This document shows, in pieces, positions 1 to 12,100 of a stretch of DNA of 64,000 bases; position 1 is the stretch's first letter, and every line of letters begins with the position of its first letter. This DNA is from Aphidius gifuensis (Eukaryota > Arthropoda > Insecta > Hymenoptera > Braconidae), in contig NC_057792.1 of assembly GCF_014905175.1 (NCBI RefSeq), forward strand, positions 9,899,101-9,963,100. Reading direction: 5' to 3'. The notes beneath the pieces are model-generated. The model had not been told where the DNA came from. It searched no databases and saw only the letters and a program-made list of their open reading frames with translations. Made by a program: the position numbers and the translations under genes.

Positions 1-179
1 TAAAACATAATGTTTTAAACCGTGTTTAAAACTATGTTTAAAACATCCTTATTTTTTTCATTTGTATAAAACATCTCTCTCTAGCGGTGAAACTTGGAAC
101 TACCATCAAAAGGAACCAAAATGAATCAATTACTGCAATCCCGAAAAAGATCTCAGGAATTGATGTGACATATTTAGCA

Positions 180-660
180 CAAGCAGTAGCTAAGAAAAGG
201 ATGTAGCTAAGGAATTGATGTTGCTTAAAACATAATTTTTCTGGCCACATTAATTCCTTAGCCACATCCTTGCTTTAGCTACTGCTTTTCCTTGGACATT
301 TTTATTTTTTAAAAATGAAATAACATGTATTTTATTTATTAAATAAATAAAAATGTCCAAGGAAAAGCAGTAGCTAAAGCAAGGATGTGGCTAAGGAATT
401 AATGTTGCTTGAAACATAATTTTTTCGGCAACCGTAATTCCTTAGCTACATCTTTTCCTTAGCCACTGCTTGTCTTTGGGAATTCTATTGATTTAATAAA
501 TAAAATACATGTTATTTTATTTTCAAAAAATAAAAATGTCCAAGGAAAAGCAGTAGCTAAGGAAAGGATGTGGCTAAGGAATTAATGTTGCTCAAAACAT
601 AATTTTTCTGGCCACATTAATTCCTTAGCTACTGCTTTTCCTTGGACATTTTTATTTTTA
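180..660. repeat. Inverted-repeat family built on AGCAGTAGCTAAGGAAAAG
   Basis: Several copies of a roughly 70-bp block (GTCCAAGGAAAAGCAGTAGC, then GATGTGGCTAAGGAATTAATG) alternate in opposite orientations and are separated by short AT-rich stretches containing TTATTTATTAAATAAATAA palindromes. The same family recurs at 58736-59440. No coding sequence is seen. It looks like a foldback-type non-autonomous repeat rather than a gene. Positions 1-180 hold only AT-rich sequence and a weak match to the same motifs. Confidence 0.7.
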
Positions 661-790
661 GGGAATTTTAATTTCCTATTGTTTTCGCTTTTCTTCTGGA
701 CCCCCCCCCCCCCAACCATGGTAGACACCTCCCCAAAAAATTTTCTAAGTCCCTTAATCATAACCAATACGATATATATGGAAAATATAA
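658..790. repeat. Inverted repeat arm paired with 2905-3074
   Basis: The block starts AGGGAATTTTAATTTCC, contains a long C run and then ACCATGGTAGACACC. Its reverse complement is found at 2905-3074, which ends GGAAATTAAAATTCCCT. In the 2905-3074 copy the ACCATGGTAGACACC part is present twice in tandem. The pair may be the termini of an element occupying 658-3074, with possible TA at both edges, but the assignment is uncertain because the same AGGGAATTTTAATTTC string also occurs inside the neighbouring foldback arms (near 868 and 42160). Confidence 0.5.
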
Positions 791-828
791 AGAAAAATAT
801 AGAAAAGTCACTGAATATAAAGAAAAAA

Positions 829-2065
829 AATGATCATACAGTTGCTGAAGCAACTGTGCCTTCCCTGCGGGGGGAATTTTAATTTCTTCTTTAATATATA
901 TCGAAATTCGTGACTGCAAATTTATTTCATTCTCTTTCGTTACAATGATTATTGTTACAACTAAAATTTATTTAATTTTCATTCATTTTGCTTGTTCCTT
1001 CTAATGGGTCATCTCCATGTCCAGAATCGCTTTCTTCTAACCTTTTAAACTCTCCGTTTTTATTCATTTTGTTGTACTATGATTTTAGCCTGTCAATGTT
1101 AAATATTTATTACGAAATTGTCGAGTTCGATTGTATTTATTTTATTTACTTTTTTCTCTCGGTTGAATAAGGATTTAACGTTTTAGTTGTTGCTGAAGTC
1201 GTCGTTATATTTTTAATTTTTTTATATTCATTTATTTTCAATTCCTTTAATGCTATCACATCACCCTTTTTTCGCTAGAAATTTTCTGCCTCTTCATTCC
1301 ATAAAGTTAGTCCAATCTAAAATATATTTCCTTTGGTAAAATTATTATCTTTGTTTAGTTTAATCAAACTTTTTTTCATTTAAATTTTATTTTACTTCAT
1401 AATCACTGTCGTCTTCTAATGTTATTGTTCTTTATTTTAATAACCGTACTGACATTGCATATATAAATTCTACTTTATTTATTGCTATTATGATTGCGAT
1501 GATATCTAAATAATGTCATTATTATTATTGAATAGTTCTCTTTTTTTTTTTTTTTTTTTCGCTAAAATTATTTTGCCTGCAAATGATTTAATTGGTAGAT
1601 GTACAATTTCTTGTATTTTTTTAATCTCGAAATTAATTTTTGGTATATTTTCATTTTCCTCATCGTCATCGAATTTTATATTAGCTTCTACTGGTATCAT
1701 TATTTCTTTATTATTTATTGATGGGTATTGTTCATTAATTTTTCTCACTAATCCTCCAATGATCGTATATATTTTGTTTAACTTGAATATTTAATAATTT
1801 ATCATGTTAATAATTTTTTTTTAAATCTTTTTGTTGAAAAATCTTGTTGTTAAATATGATTTTTCCATGATATTCTGCTATACTTTTCTTTTTGTTTACT
1901 CATATTTTCCTAATATTTTCCTATAATTATCGTATTTTTCTTTATATTCAGTGTTTTTTCTATATTTTCATTTATTCGTTTATATATTCTTTATTTTTCT
2001 ATATTTTTCTTCATTTTCCATATTCATCTTGTTTAGATTAATTAAGGGACTTAGAAAATGTTCGG
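829..2065. repeat. Left arm of a foldback element that hosts the LTR retrotransposon
   Basis: The sequence from TGATCATACAGTTGCTG (about 831) through CAACTGTGCCTTCCCTGCGG to about 2065 is repeated in reverse complement at 3358-3448 continuing at 41483-42210. The right arm is interrupted exactly by the LTR retrotransposon. Both arms carry the same short ORF (minus strand 1506-1748 here, plus strand 41721-41945 on the right) ending in a lysine run. It is recognisable in both arms but I know no function for it. The arms are over 1.2 kb and are diverged by scattered substitutions. Confidence 0.8.
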
Positions 2066-2084
2066 GGAGGGGGGGGGGGCATAA

Positions 2085-2900
2085 TTGATATGTTCCCTTA
2101 TTTATCGTTTTTTTTTTTATATTCAGTCACTTTTCTATATTTTCGTTTATATTTACCGATTTTTCTTTGATATTTTCCTATATTCTCCTTTATATTTACT
2201 GATATTTTCCCATATTTATCGTTTTTTTCTTTATATTCAGTCACTTTCCTATATTCTCTTTTATATTTACTGATATTTTTCCATATTTATCGTTTTTTCT
2301 TTATATTCAGTCACTTTTCTATATTTTCGTTTATATTTACCGATTTTTCTTTGATATTTTCCTATATTCTCCTTTATATTTACTGATATTTTCCCATATT
2401 TATCGTTTTTTTCTTTATATTCAGTCACTTTTCTATATTTTCGTTTATATTTACCGATTTTTCTTTGATATTTTCCTATATTCTCCTTTATATTTACTGA
2501 TATTTTCCCATATTTATCGTTTTTTTCTTTATATTCAGTCACTTTTCTATATTTTCGTTTATATTTACCGATTTTTCTTTGATATTTTCCTATATTCTTC
2601 TTTATATTTACTGATATTTTCCCATATTTATCGTTTTTTTCTTTATATTCAGTCACTTTCCTATATCCTCCTTTATATTTACTGATATTTTCCCATATTT
2701 ATCGTTTTATTCTTTATATTCAGTCACTTTTCTTTATTTTTCTTTATATTTACTGATATTTTCCCATATTTATCGTTTTTTTCTTCATATTCAGTCACTT
2801 TTCTATATTTTCCTTTATATTTACCGATTTTTCTTTGATATTTTCCCATATTTATCTTTTTTTTCTTTATATTCAGTGAGTTTTCTATATTTTTCTTTAT
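2085..2900. repeat. AT-rich minisatellite, unit about 115 bp with 70-bp variants
   Basis: Repeats of a block containing TTTATATTCAGTCACTTTTC, CGTTTATATTTACCGA and TGATATTTTCCCATATTTAT recur every 112-116 bp, or every 70 bp where an internal part is missing. On the minus strand the repeat reads as an open lysine/tyrosine-rich frame at 2267-2656, which I regard as a by-product of the repeat period and not as a gene. A shorter inverted version lies at 3076-3345, so the minisatellite is part of the foldback structure. Confidence 0.8.
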
Positions 2901-3075
2901 ATTTTCCATATATATCGTATTGGTTAAGATTAAGGGACTTAGAAAATTTTTTGGGGGGTGTCTACCATGGTTGAGATTAAAGGACTTAGAAAATTTTTTA
3001 GGGGGGGTGTCTACCATGGTTGGGGGGGGTCCAGAAGAAAAGCGAAAACAATAGGAAATTAAAATTCCCTAAAAA

Positions 3076-3448
3076 GATAAATATGGGAAAATATCAGTAA
3101 ATATAAAGAAAAATATAGAAAAGTGACTGAATATAAAGAAAAAAACGATAAATATGGGAAAATATCAGTAAATATAAAGAAAAATATAGAAAAGTGACTG
3201 AATATAAAAAAAAAACGATAAATATGGGAAAATATCAGTAAATATAAAGGAGAATGTATAGGAAAATATCAAAAAAAAATCGGTAAATATAAAGGAAAAT
3301 ATAGAAAAGTGACTGAATATAAAGGAAAAAACAATAAATAAGGGAACATATCAATGATGCCCCCCCGAAAATGTTCTAAGTCTCTTAATTAATCTAAACA
3401 CGATGAATATGGAAAATGAAGAAAAATTTAGAAAAATAAATAATATAT
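3076..3448. repeat. Inverted minisatellite and inner part of the foldback right arm
   Basis: This is the reverse complement of part of the 2085-2900 minisatellite, followed by the segment with CTCTTAATTAATCTAAAC that matches the inner end of the left arm at about 1990-2065. It stops at the retrotransposon LTR and the match resumes at 41483. It therefore gives the sequence on the left side of the retrotransposon integration site. Confidence 0.75.
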
Positions 3449-3662
3449 TGTTACGAATATGAAGTTAATCGCTCCCTCCTCCCTTATGATAGACAGAGAC
3501 AGACAATATAGAATTAGTTAAGAACAAATGACGACCTTAGTAACGGGAAAGAGATGAGAGAAAGAGTTAAGCTGCAGTTGTAATAGAATAGCAAATGAAT
3601 AAAGACCTATTAATTTAAATAGAAAAGAGAGATATCATTTATTTTAACCCTAAAACGTAACA
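3449..3662 (+). repeat. 5' LTR
   Basis: 214 bp, beginning TGTTACG and ending CGTAACA (short terminal inverted repeat). It contains AATAAA within GCAAATGAATAAAGACC, a plausible polyadenylation signal. Compared by eye with the 3' LTR at 41269-41482 it has five substitutions and no length change, so the original integration is old enough to have diverged but not ancient. Preceding bases are ATATAT. Confidence 0.95.
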
Positions 3663-3680
3663 TTGGTGTCAGAAGAAAAA
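3663..3680 (+). other. Presumed primer-binding site
   Basis: Immediately after the CA end of the 5' LTR comes TTGGTGTCAGAAG. This is where the tRNA primer-binding site of an LTR retrotransposon lies, and TGGTGTCAGAAG-like sites are familiar in insect gypsy elements. I do not assign the tRNA. Confidence 0.6.
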
Positions 3681-3752
3681 TTAAAAAATAAAATAGAAGG
3701 AAAATATTACATAGGAAAATGAAAATATAAACAATAAATATAAATTCATTAA

Positions 3753-6090
3753 GGGAGTACTTCCATCGATTAGTTTTCTTACAATTTTCCTAATTTTTGG
3801 ATATATAAATCTTGAAATTCCCCTGCATCTAATGATCCTAATTTTGTAATCATGAACAATCTAGTATTAGAGATAATTGAGTCTAAACAGGTGAACTTTT
3901 TACGTGGCTTGACATTGGAGGTATAGGATTTTTTTTTTATTTTTTCATATTTTTAGTTCTAACAAAAAAACGGTTCTTACAAATTTGATAAAAGTCAAAA
4001 TTTAGAAAACTTTGGAAAAAAAATTAAACCCTTGAACTTTCTAGAATCAGAGATATTGTTAATTAAAGTTTGCAATATTTATTAATATTTGACATGAACG
4101 TGAGGTCGAGTGTATCCGAGTGGCAATGATGCGTCGCGCGCAACTCTCCACGTATTTTATATATCACACACATACATACAAACATCTAGATGAAAATAAA
4201 CTATAATTTTATTGAATTAAAATTTCCAATTATTTTTAAACAAATTGATTATATTAACAAATGAAATAAATAAATAAATGCATATTCCAATATTGATAAT
4301 CTCAATTTACAACTAAATAAACAGCTCCCGGGAAAAAATAGTCTGTATCTGGTTAGATCTATATGGCCAGATCTGATTAGATTCCTCTTAGGGCGTGATC
4401 TAAAGAAATCACGGGGAATATGCCTAGATCTGACGCGTAGTGACCAAAGTATAGTAAAAAGATAGATATCTGTAGATCTGTATAGATTTACTTAGATCCG
4501 TACAGATCTCTTTAGATCTGTTTTATTGTACCACATAGAGTAACAAGTCAGTTAGTGTCTCATCTTAAGTTATATAAAATTGAAATTAAAAAAAAATTTA
4601 TAATAACAAGAAATATTAATTAATAATACATTTTATTTGAATAATAATAAAAAATATACAGTAAGTATTTTATTTATTTATATCTTATTTATAAAATATG
4701 ATAGTTTTTTATTTTTTGTGCCTTTTTTTTTTTTTTAATTCTACTTTATACGAATATTTTATTAATTTTAATAATTAATTCAGTATAATATTATTAATTT
4801 AAAATATAAAAATATTTAAATTAATAAGTTTTTTTTTATTTTTTAAATGAAGATTCAACTTGATTTTAACATAAGTATATACTGTCATATCATAAACACA
4901 TAATTTTCAACTTTAATTCTATAACAAAATAAATTTGTTATTCATTGTTCATAAGCAAGTATATTTATACTATAAAAAAGTATCCAGATAAAATGAATAT
5001 AAAAAAAAATTTATCTTTCAATATAAAGTATATTTGCCATCAATATTGTTGAAATATTGAATTAAACTATTAACTATGATGTTTACTTATGTAATTGATA
5101 ACTATCATGAACGAAAAATTCATATCATTAATTATTAATTATTTCTATCATAAAAGAAAAAAAAGAAAATAATTAAAAAGCTTTTTATATATTAATATGA
5201 AGAAAAATAGATGTCAGTGACACTGATTAAAACATAAAAATAAATAAAAAATTAAATTAAAAATTAAATATTTGTAGTGCCTACTCAGATTGTTTGTTTA
5301 TTTGTTTGTTCCTTCAAATTATTTTTTACTATACTATTTTGAAAACTATTTTTATTTTAAAGTTTGCTATAAATTTCATTAACATATGAAATTTTACTAT
5401 TAATTATGATTTTAAATCATTTATATGATTATCTTGAAAGATGAAAATTTTAATAGAAAATTATTTATTTTTTTAATCAATAAAAAAATTTTTTTATTGA
5501 TTAAAAAAATAAATAATAAATAATTTAATTAATTAAATATTTTGATTCATGAAGAAAAAATTTTTTTATATTTGATCTGAAATTAAAAGCTTTTCATATT
5601 TTCATAAATTATTATAAAGAAAAATAAAAATTTATAAGACTCAATTGTACTCAAATTGCTTATTAAATTTACAAAAAAAAAAAAAATTTTTCAAACATTT
5701 TAATAAAATGGTATCATATTGAAAATATTTCGAATAAAAAATGAAAATTTTAGTTTATAAATTTTTGTTGAATTAACAAACGGATTATTCGTAAATTGAA
5801 TTTTTCAAACTATTTTTTACTATGTACTATAAGTCATAATTAACATTGCAGGTATAGGATTTTTTTTCACTTTACAACTAAATAAACAGCTGTCACAACA
5901 AGCATCATAGATTCACACAAACACAAGTACACATTAATCCGAGCGTTTTCCCGAACACAACTTGGCTGTGATTGGCTGGGATTTGTACAGTATCAGGCAA
6001 AAATTTCGGGCTCCGATATAGACTTTTTGTTGCAATTAACACTACGCTTTTTCCTAAACTTTCTATTTGGATTATCTTAAAAGTACTCCC
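3753..6090. mobile_element. Non-coding DNA transposon with TTAA target duplication (piggyBac-like)
   Basis: The 2.3-kb block starts GGGAGTACTT and ends AAGTACTCCC, a perfect 10-bp inverted repeat, and both edges are flanked by TTAA (3749-3752 and 6091-6094). TTAA duplication is the piggyBac signature; a TA duplication with slightly longer ends cannot be excluded. It is very AT-rich and has no transposase ORF. Two internal strings are present twice: GGTATAGGATTTTTTTT at about 3920 and 5851, and TTTACAACTAAATAAACAGCT-like sequence (first 20 bases shared) at about 4306 and 5871. In the second place they are nearly adjacent, in the first they are about 370 bp apart. A near-perfect AT hairpin sits at about 5459-5525. 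Confidence 0.75.
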
Positions 6091-6271
6091 TTAAGTTAAT
6101 TAATTCGACCTTTATTTTATTTAAAATAGTGAAACGCTCACAGCTGTTTAAATTTTTCTTCATTTTCCATTCTAGAATAAAAAATCACAAAAAAAAAAAA
6201 AGGGAAATAAAATAACATTAAATAAAAAAAAAATAAATAATAATAATAATTATAAAAAGTGATATTTAAGT

Positions 6272-7489
6272 ATGACAAATAAATAAAAAAAAAAAAAAAA
6301 AATATCTAAATCAGATTTAGAAGCTTTAAAAAAAGAATTTGATGAAAAAATATTAGTGTTCAGAGAATTTCTACGAAGAGAATTAGAAGAATCACGTAAA
6401 ATAGCTAGAGAAGAAACAATTCAATTATTCAGAGAAATTAATAGCTCTACAAATATCAGTGAACCTCGGATTAGACTTCAAAAAGATTGTAACTCAAAAG
6501 AACACAAGAACAATAAACCAACAATAAGATCGGAACATGTTTTCTCAAGAAATTCACCTCATATCCAGATAAGTAAATTTAAATCCTTACCAGAAATAAA
6601 CATTGGAGCTTCAACTTCTAATTCCAATACGTATAACACTAATAAAAATTATGACTCAACAACAAACGTTACACGTAACAACTCAATAATTAAACTCAAT
6701 GATTATGACGGATTAACCTCGTGGAATCGCTATCAAATTCATTTTAATATTGTCGCAGAAAATAATAATTGGAATGAAAGTGAAAAGGCAGCTCAATTAG
6801 CATCATCATTAAGAGGTAAAGCTCAAGTAGTATTAGAAAACTTGTCGGCCACTGAATTGAAACAAATTGATAAGATAACAGAATTACTGGACAAAAAATT
6901 TAATGAAAGACAATTTTCTCGTATGTATTATAATCAATTATTAGGATTAAAACAAAAATACGACCAGGATTTTTCGAATTTCGCGGAAGAAATTGAAAAA
7001 TTGACTAATTTAGCTCATTTCAACCTACCAAGTGAAGCACGTGACCGTATAGCATGTCTCCAATTCATTAATGGAATTCACAACTCACGAATCGAATTCA
7101 CCCTATGTTCAGAAAGAATAGAGTCTCTATACGAAGCAGTTGAAAGAGCAAGTGAGTTGTTATCTGTTACAAATTTAGTTTATAAAAATAAAAAAGAAAA
7201 AGATATGAGAAATTCAAAATTCAATTAAAGAGTTAAACCTTATGAATACCATTATAAAAATAAAAATGAAAAAATGATTGATAATAATAACTTTGAAAAG
7301 AGAAATAATAATTATAATAATAATCATAATAATATTTATGATAAAAACAAAACAAATGGAGAAAAAAGTAATAAAAATAGATCTGAAATCGTTTGTTATA
7401 AATGCAAAAAAGCGGGCTACTATGCAAATAATTGTGATAAAAATAAAAATATTCATCAAAATAAAAATAAAAATAATTCGTTAAACTAG
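6272..7489 (+). pseudogene. gag: gag of the LTR retrotransposon, broken by a stop and an A-run
   Basis: The nucleocapsid/capsid protein of the retrotransposon. An ATG at 6272 is followed after four codons by TAA and a long A-run. The main reading frame opens at about 6302 and runs to a TAA at 7226-7228. The same frame then continues without interruption to the true stop at 7487-7489, so a single nonsense codon separates capsid from nucleocapsid. The capsid part has the usual retrotransposon Gag pattern (LTSWNRYQIHF..., then LASSLRGKAQ). The C-terminal part is Asn/Lys-rich with one zinc knuckle, CYKCKKAGYYANNC, in which the usual histidine is tyrosine. The pol frame begins just downstream in the -1 frame relative to gag. 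Confidence 0.88.
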
Positions 7490-8256
7490 AGGGAACCAGT
7501 TTGTTGGGGGACAAATTGGTTCCAACTAGTTTAAAAATTTATAAAATCGAACATAGAAATGAAAATGATAAAAAATTAAAAATATTTGGTTCTATTGAAG
7601 AAATTAAATGTATGATGATTATAGACACTGGCTCTGACATAACTGTAGTTAACAATAAAATAATTAATAAAATAAAAAAACCACTTATCATTATAAGAAA
7701 AAATTTAAAAATTTATACAGCATCGAAAGAAAAATTTCCATTTAAAAATATTAAAAATCTCGATATAAAAATCAATAATATAAGCACTAACCTCGATATT
7801 ATCACAGCTGATATTAAAGATGATGCAATTTTAGGAATAGATTTTCTAAAGAAAAATGAAATTTTCACAAAATTTCAGGATTTAATATCAAAAAAATTTA
7901 ATATGAATAACGAAATTAAAATAATATCAATCAATCAAATAGAATTAGAAGAAATTGAAATACCAGAAATTTTATCAGATCAAATAAAAAATTCTTCAAA
8001 ATTATTAACAAATGATCAAATCATAGAATGTAAAAAATTTTTTAGTAAATTTCAAGATTGTTTCAAATGGAATGGATTAGGTTGCAATCAAAAAATTAAC
8101 CATAAAATAAACGTAACAAATACAAAACCAATTAAACAAAATCCACGTCGTATTCCTTTTCATTATAGAGAACTAGCTTACGATAAATTGTGTGATAAAA
8201 AATGGTATAATCGAGCCAAGTCACAGTGCTTGGTCTTCACCAGTTGTATTAGTTAA
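7490..8256 (+). pseudogene. pol: Retrotransposon pol: aspartic protease and start of reverse transcriptase
   Basis: The open frame covers at least 7501-8256 and is -1 relative to gag, as expected for gag-pol translation by frameshift. An aspartic protease active site is visible as IDTGSDITVV (DTG at codons about 41-43 of the 7501 frame), with the second conserved segment AILGIDFL. The start of the reverse transcriptase fingers (NPRRIPFHYRELAYDKL) follows. A one-base shift around 8190 moves the reverse transcriptase into the next frame, so the polyprotein cannot be read through. Low-complexity Lys/Asn/Ile composition reflects the AT bias. Confidence 0.88.
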
Positions 8257-8631
8257 AAAAAAAGATGGTGATATAAGATTTTGTCAAGACTATCGTCGAT
8301 TAAATGACGTTACAATTAAAGATTCAATTCCAGTACCTAATATTGAAGATTTACTTAATCTTACCAGAGGATCATGTTGGTTTTCTATAATTGATCTTAA
8401 GAGTGGTTATTGGCAAATTCCTTTAGAACCAGAGGATAAGGAAAAAACAGCATTTGCAATTGGTAATAAACTATGGCAATACGAAGTACTACCCTTTGGC
8501 CTGTGTAATGCTCCTGCAAGTTTTATGAGGATTATGTACAAAGTTTTAGAACGATTATTAGAAAAAGCATGTTTAGTATATTTAGATGATATAATTATTC
8601 TAGAAAAAAACTTCGATAAACACGTTACAAA
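8192..8631 (+). pseudogene. pol: Reverse transcriptase N-terminal half, cut at an insertion
   Basis: This frame carries core reverse transcriptase motifs: VVLVKKKDGDIRFCQDYRRL (fingers), SIIDLKSGYWQI (the first catalytic Asp region), LPFGLCNAPASF, and the catalytic YLDDIII. The coding match stops at 8631, directly before CCCGAG. The remainder of the thumb, connection and RNase H lies 20.4 kb away at 29073. Codons on the two sides fit together across the insertion with an AA overlap, so the insertion caused no other loss. Confidence 0.92.
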
Positions 8632-8750
8632 CCCGAGGAAAACGAGTTATATATAACTATATATAACTATATAAAAGTATATATAACTATATATAACTAT
8701 ATATAGTTATATATAACTGTATATAACTATATATAATTATATGTATGTGT
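8632..8750. repeat. Left terminal inverted repeat with TATATAACTA array
   Basis: CCCGAGGAAAACGAG followed by repeated TATATAACTA/TATATAGTTA units to about 8750. The right end at 28860-29072 is its inverted counterpart. The array is itself largely palindromic (TATATAACTATATATAGTTATATA), so the ends can form hairpins. Related TATATAACTA stretches occur inside the element at about 13900-14400 and 27820-27960. Confidence 0.85.
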
Positions 8751-9129
8751 AGACGTGATTTTGAGGTCCATTTCAGTCATTTATCCAGGACTTCGAGGAC
8801 ATTTCTGCATTTTGAGGACGGTCCCCGTTATTTTTTAGGTGACGACGTTAGTTTAAGGACCGTCCTCAAAAAAAATATTTTATCCTGGAATTATTTCAAG
8901 ACCCTCAATTTTTTTCAATAATTTTCAGGGACGGTCCTCGAAATGCAGAAATGTCCTTAAAATGAACTATTGATAAAGGCATAGATTTTGAGGACAGTCC
9001 CCAAAAAACGTATTTAGTTTAAGAGCGATTTTGGGGACATTATTTGATCAGCCAGGATTTCAAAATTGTAAATTTCCAAGAGCTAGTTCTATTATTATGA
9101 TTAATCCGGTATTACTTTTTAATTTTGAT

Positions 9130-12100
9130 ACAAATGATTTTGTATATTTTTAGATATACACTTAGTACTAATACGCAATCTTATTAATTTAATATAGAAT
9201 AAATTAATTTTTACAATTAAAAACAAAGCAGCAAGTTATTATAAATTGTATTTTATATCATAAACGGGTTGATTATTGAGTTCTTTTTTTGTAACAATAT
9301 GTATCCAACATCAATTTAGTGAGTTTGAAATAATGACGAACTCATGACGTAAAAACGTCATGTGTTGTATCAACATGCATCTCTGAGAAATTATTGTTTG
9401 TACTTTTTTTTATTATTGCGTACCTGATCATCAACACCCAATTTTTAGTGGACTTACACTTAAACTTTGTTTGAAGACATTTTTCCAGTATCCATACTAT
9501 TTCAACATCATTCTGGCAGAATTAGTGATGGATGAGTTCTGTCATAAAAATAATGAATATGATACAAGTAAGGGATGTAAAATAAAATTTATAATAACTT
9601 GCTGCTTAGATTTTCATTTTAAAAATAATTTTATTACATCAAAATAATTAAAATCGCAAATTAGTACTAAGTGTATATCTAAATATATACAAAATCAGTA
9701 TTTTGAGGACAGTCCCTGAATTCAATGTTATATCAATCGACTAGTCCTCAAACTACGATATGCACAAATTCATATATTATACGTATAAGTATATAAATTT
9801 GTGCATATCGTAGTTTGAGGACTAGTCCATTAATATAACAGCGAATTTAGGGACTGTCCTTGAACTACTGATTTTGTATATTTTCAGATATACACTTAGT
9901 ACTAATTCGCAATTAAAGTAATTTAATATAATAAAATGACTTTTACAATGGAAATCCAAGCAGCAAGTTATTATAAATTTTATTTTACATCACTATCTCG
10001 TTGCATATTCAGTACTTTTATAACAGAAGTTATTCAACAATAGTTCTGCCACTTTGGGATATTGACAAATCCATGATGCTGAAATAGCACGGATTCTGGA
10101 TAAAGTCTTTAAACAATGTTTAAGTGGAGGTCCACTAAAAAATTAAGTCTTGATGATTAAGTACGAAATAATGAAAGAAATATTTAATAATAATTTCTCA
10201 AAGATGCATGTTTATAACAGTCACGGCATGAGTTTGTCGTTACTCATACTGACTAAATTGTTGTTGGATGCATTTTGTTACAAGGAAAAACTCAATGTTT
10301 AACCTATTTATAGAATACAATTTATAATTGTTGCTCAGATTTTCATTTTAATAATCATTATATTTTATTAAATTAATTAAATTGCGAATTCGTAGTGAGT
10401 GTATATCTGAAAATGTACGAGATCAGTATTTTAAGGACAGTCCCTGAATTCGCTGTTATATTAATGGACTAGTCCTCAAACTAAGATATGCACAAATTTA
10501 TATATTATACGTATGAACTGATGAATTCGTGCATATTGCAGTTTGAGGACTAGTCCATTGATATAACAACGAATTCAGGGACTGTCCTCAAAATACTGAT
10601 TTTGTATATTTTTAGATATACACTTAGTACTAATACGCAATCTAATTAGATTAATAGAATAAATTAATTTTTACAATGAAAATCAAAGCAGCAAGTTATT
10701 ATAAATTGTATTTTATATCATAAAGGGGTAATTATTGAGTTTTTTTTTTTTGTATCCAACATCAATTCAGTAAGTTTAAAATAATGACAAACTCATGACG
10801 TGAAAACGTCATGTGTTGTATGAACATGCATTTCTGAGAAATTATTGTTCATACTTTTTTTTATTATTACGTACTTGATCATCAACATCTAATTTTTTAG
10901 TCGACTTACACTTAAACTTTGTTTGAAGACATTTTTTCAGTATCCATACTATTTCAACATCATTCTGGCAGAATTCGTGATGGATGAGTTCTGTCATAAA
11001 AATAATGAATATGATACAAGTAAGGGATGTAAAATAAAATTCATAATAAATTGCTGCTTAGATTTTCATTGTAAAAATAATTTTATTACATCAAAATAAT
11101 TAAAATCACAAATTAGTACTAAGTGTATATCTAAATATATACAATATCAGTATTTTAAGGACAGTCCCTGAATTCAATGTTATATCAATGGACTACCATG
11201 GTAAAAATATTTCTCCGCCATTATTCCGGCATTTCTCCGGCATTACACCGTTTTGGCCCATTTACTTTCAGGATAAGGATTAATGGTAGGAAAATCACTC
11301 CGGCATGACATCAGTGAAGGAGGAAAAACTCCGGCATAAAAGTAGTGCCGGAGGAATTATTCTGGCATGGGATTGGTGCCGGAGAAATTATTGCGGCATA
11401 AGATCAGTGCCGGAGAAATTATTCTGGCATGAAATCAGTAAAGGAGAAATTATTCTGGCATGTAATTTATGGCGGAGAAATTTTTCCGGCATAAAGGAGT
11501 GCCGGAGAAATTTTTTTGACATTGAAGGAGTGCTGGAGAAATTATTTCGGCTTGGGATCAGTGGAGGAGAAAAAACTCCGGCATCAAACTAGTGGCGGAT
11601 TAGTTTTTCCGACATTAATCTTATGCCGGAGTCATTACTCCAACATGATATTGATGGTTGAGTAATCACTCCGGCATGAGATTAATGTCGGAAAAATTAA
11701 TCCACAACTAGTTTTATGTCGGAGTTTCTTCCTGCACTGATCCCATGCCGGAATAAATTCTCCGGCACTCCTTTCATGTCGGAATAATTTCCCGGCCATC
11801 AATCCCACGCCAGAATAATTTCTCCGGCACTAATTCTATGCCGGAATAATTTCTCCACAATCGATCCCATGTCGGAATAATTTCTCCGGCACTACTCCCA
11901 TGCCGGGATAATTCCTCCGGCACCACTTTTATGCTGATGTTTCTTCTCCTTCACCGATCTGATGCCGGAATAATTTGTCCGCCATCAATTCCATACCGGA
12001 ATAATTCCTCCGCCATTAACTTCATGCCAGAGTAATTTCTCCACCACCAACCTCACGCTGGAGTAATTTCTCCGGAAATCAGCCAAAAACAGAGAAATGC

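Noticed and set aside
2267..2656. 129-aa minus-strand ORF with a 38-aa periodic Lys/Tyr-rich repeat
   Set aside because: It is the 115-bp minisatellite translated; the period is close to a multiple of three only by chance, and other copies of the repeat are frameshifted.
6241..6300. ATG at 6272 as a working gag start
   Set aside because: The frame stops after four codons and enters an A-run; it may have been the start before slippage, but cannot serve now.
7214..7514. Antisense ORFs over the gag zinc-knuckle region
   Set aside because: They mirror the Asn/Lys-rich low-complexity coding strand and carry no motif; shadows of gag.
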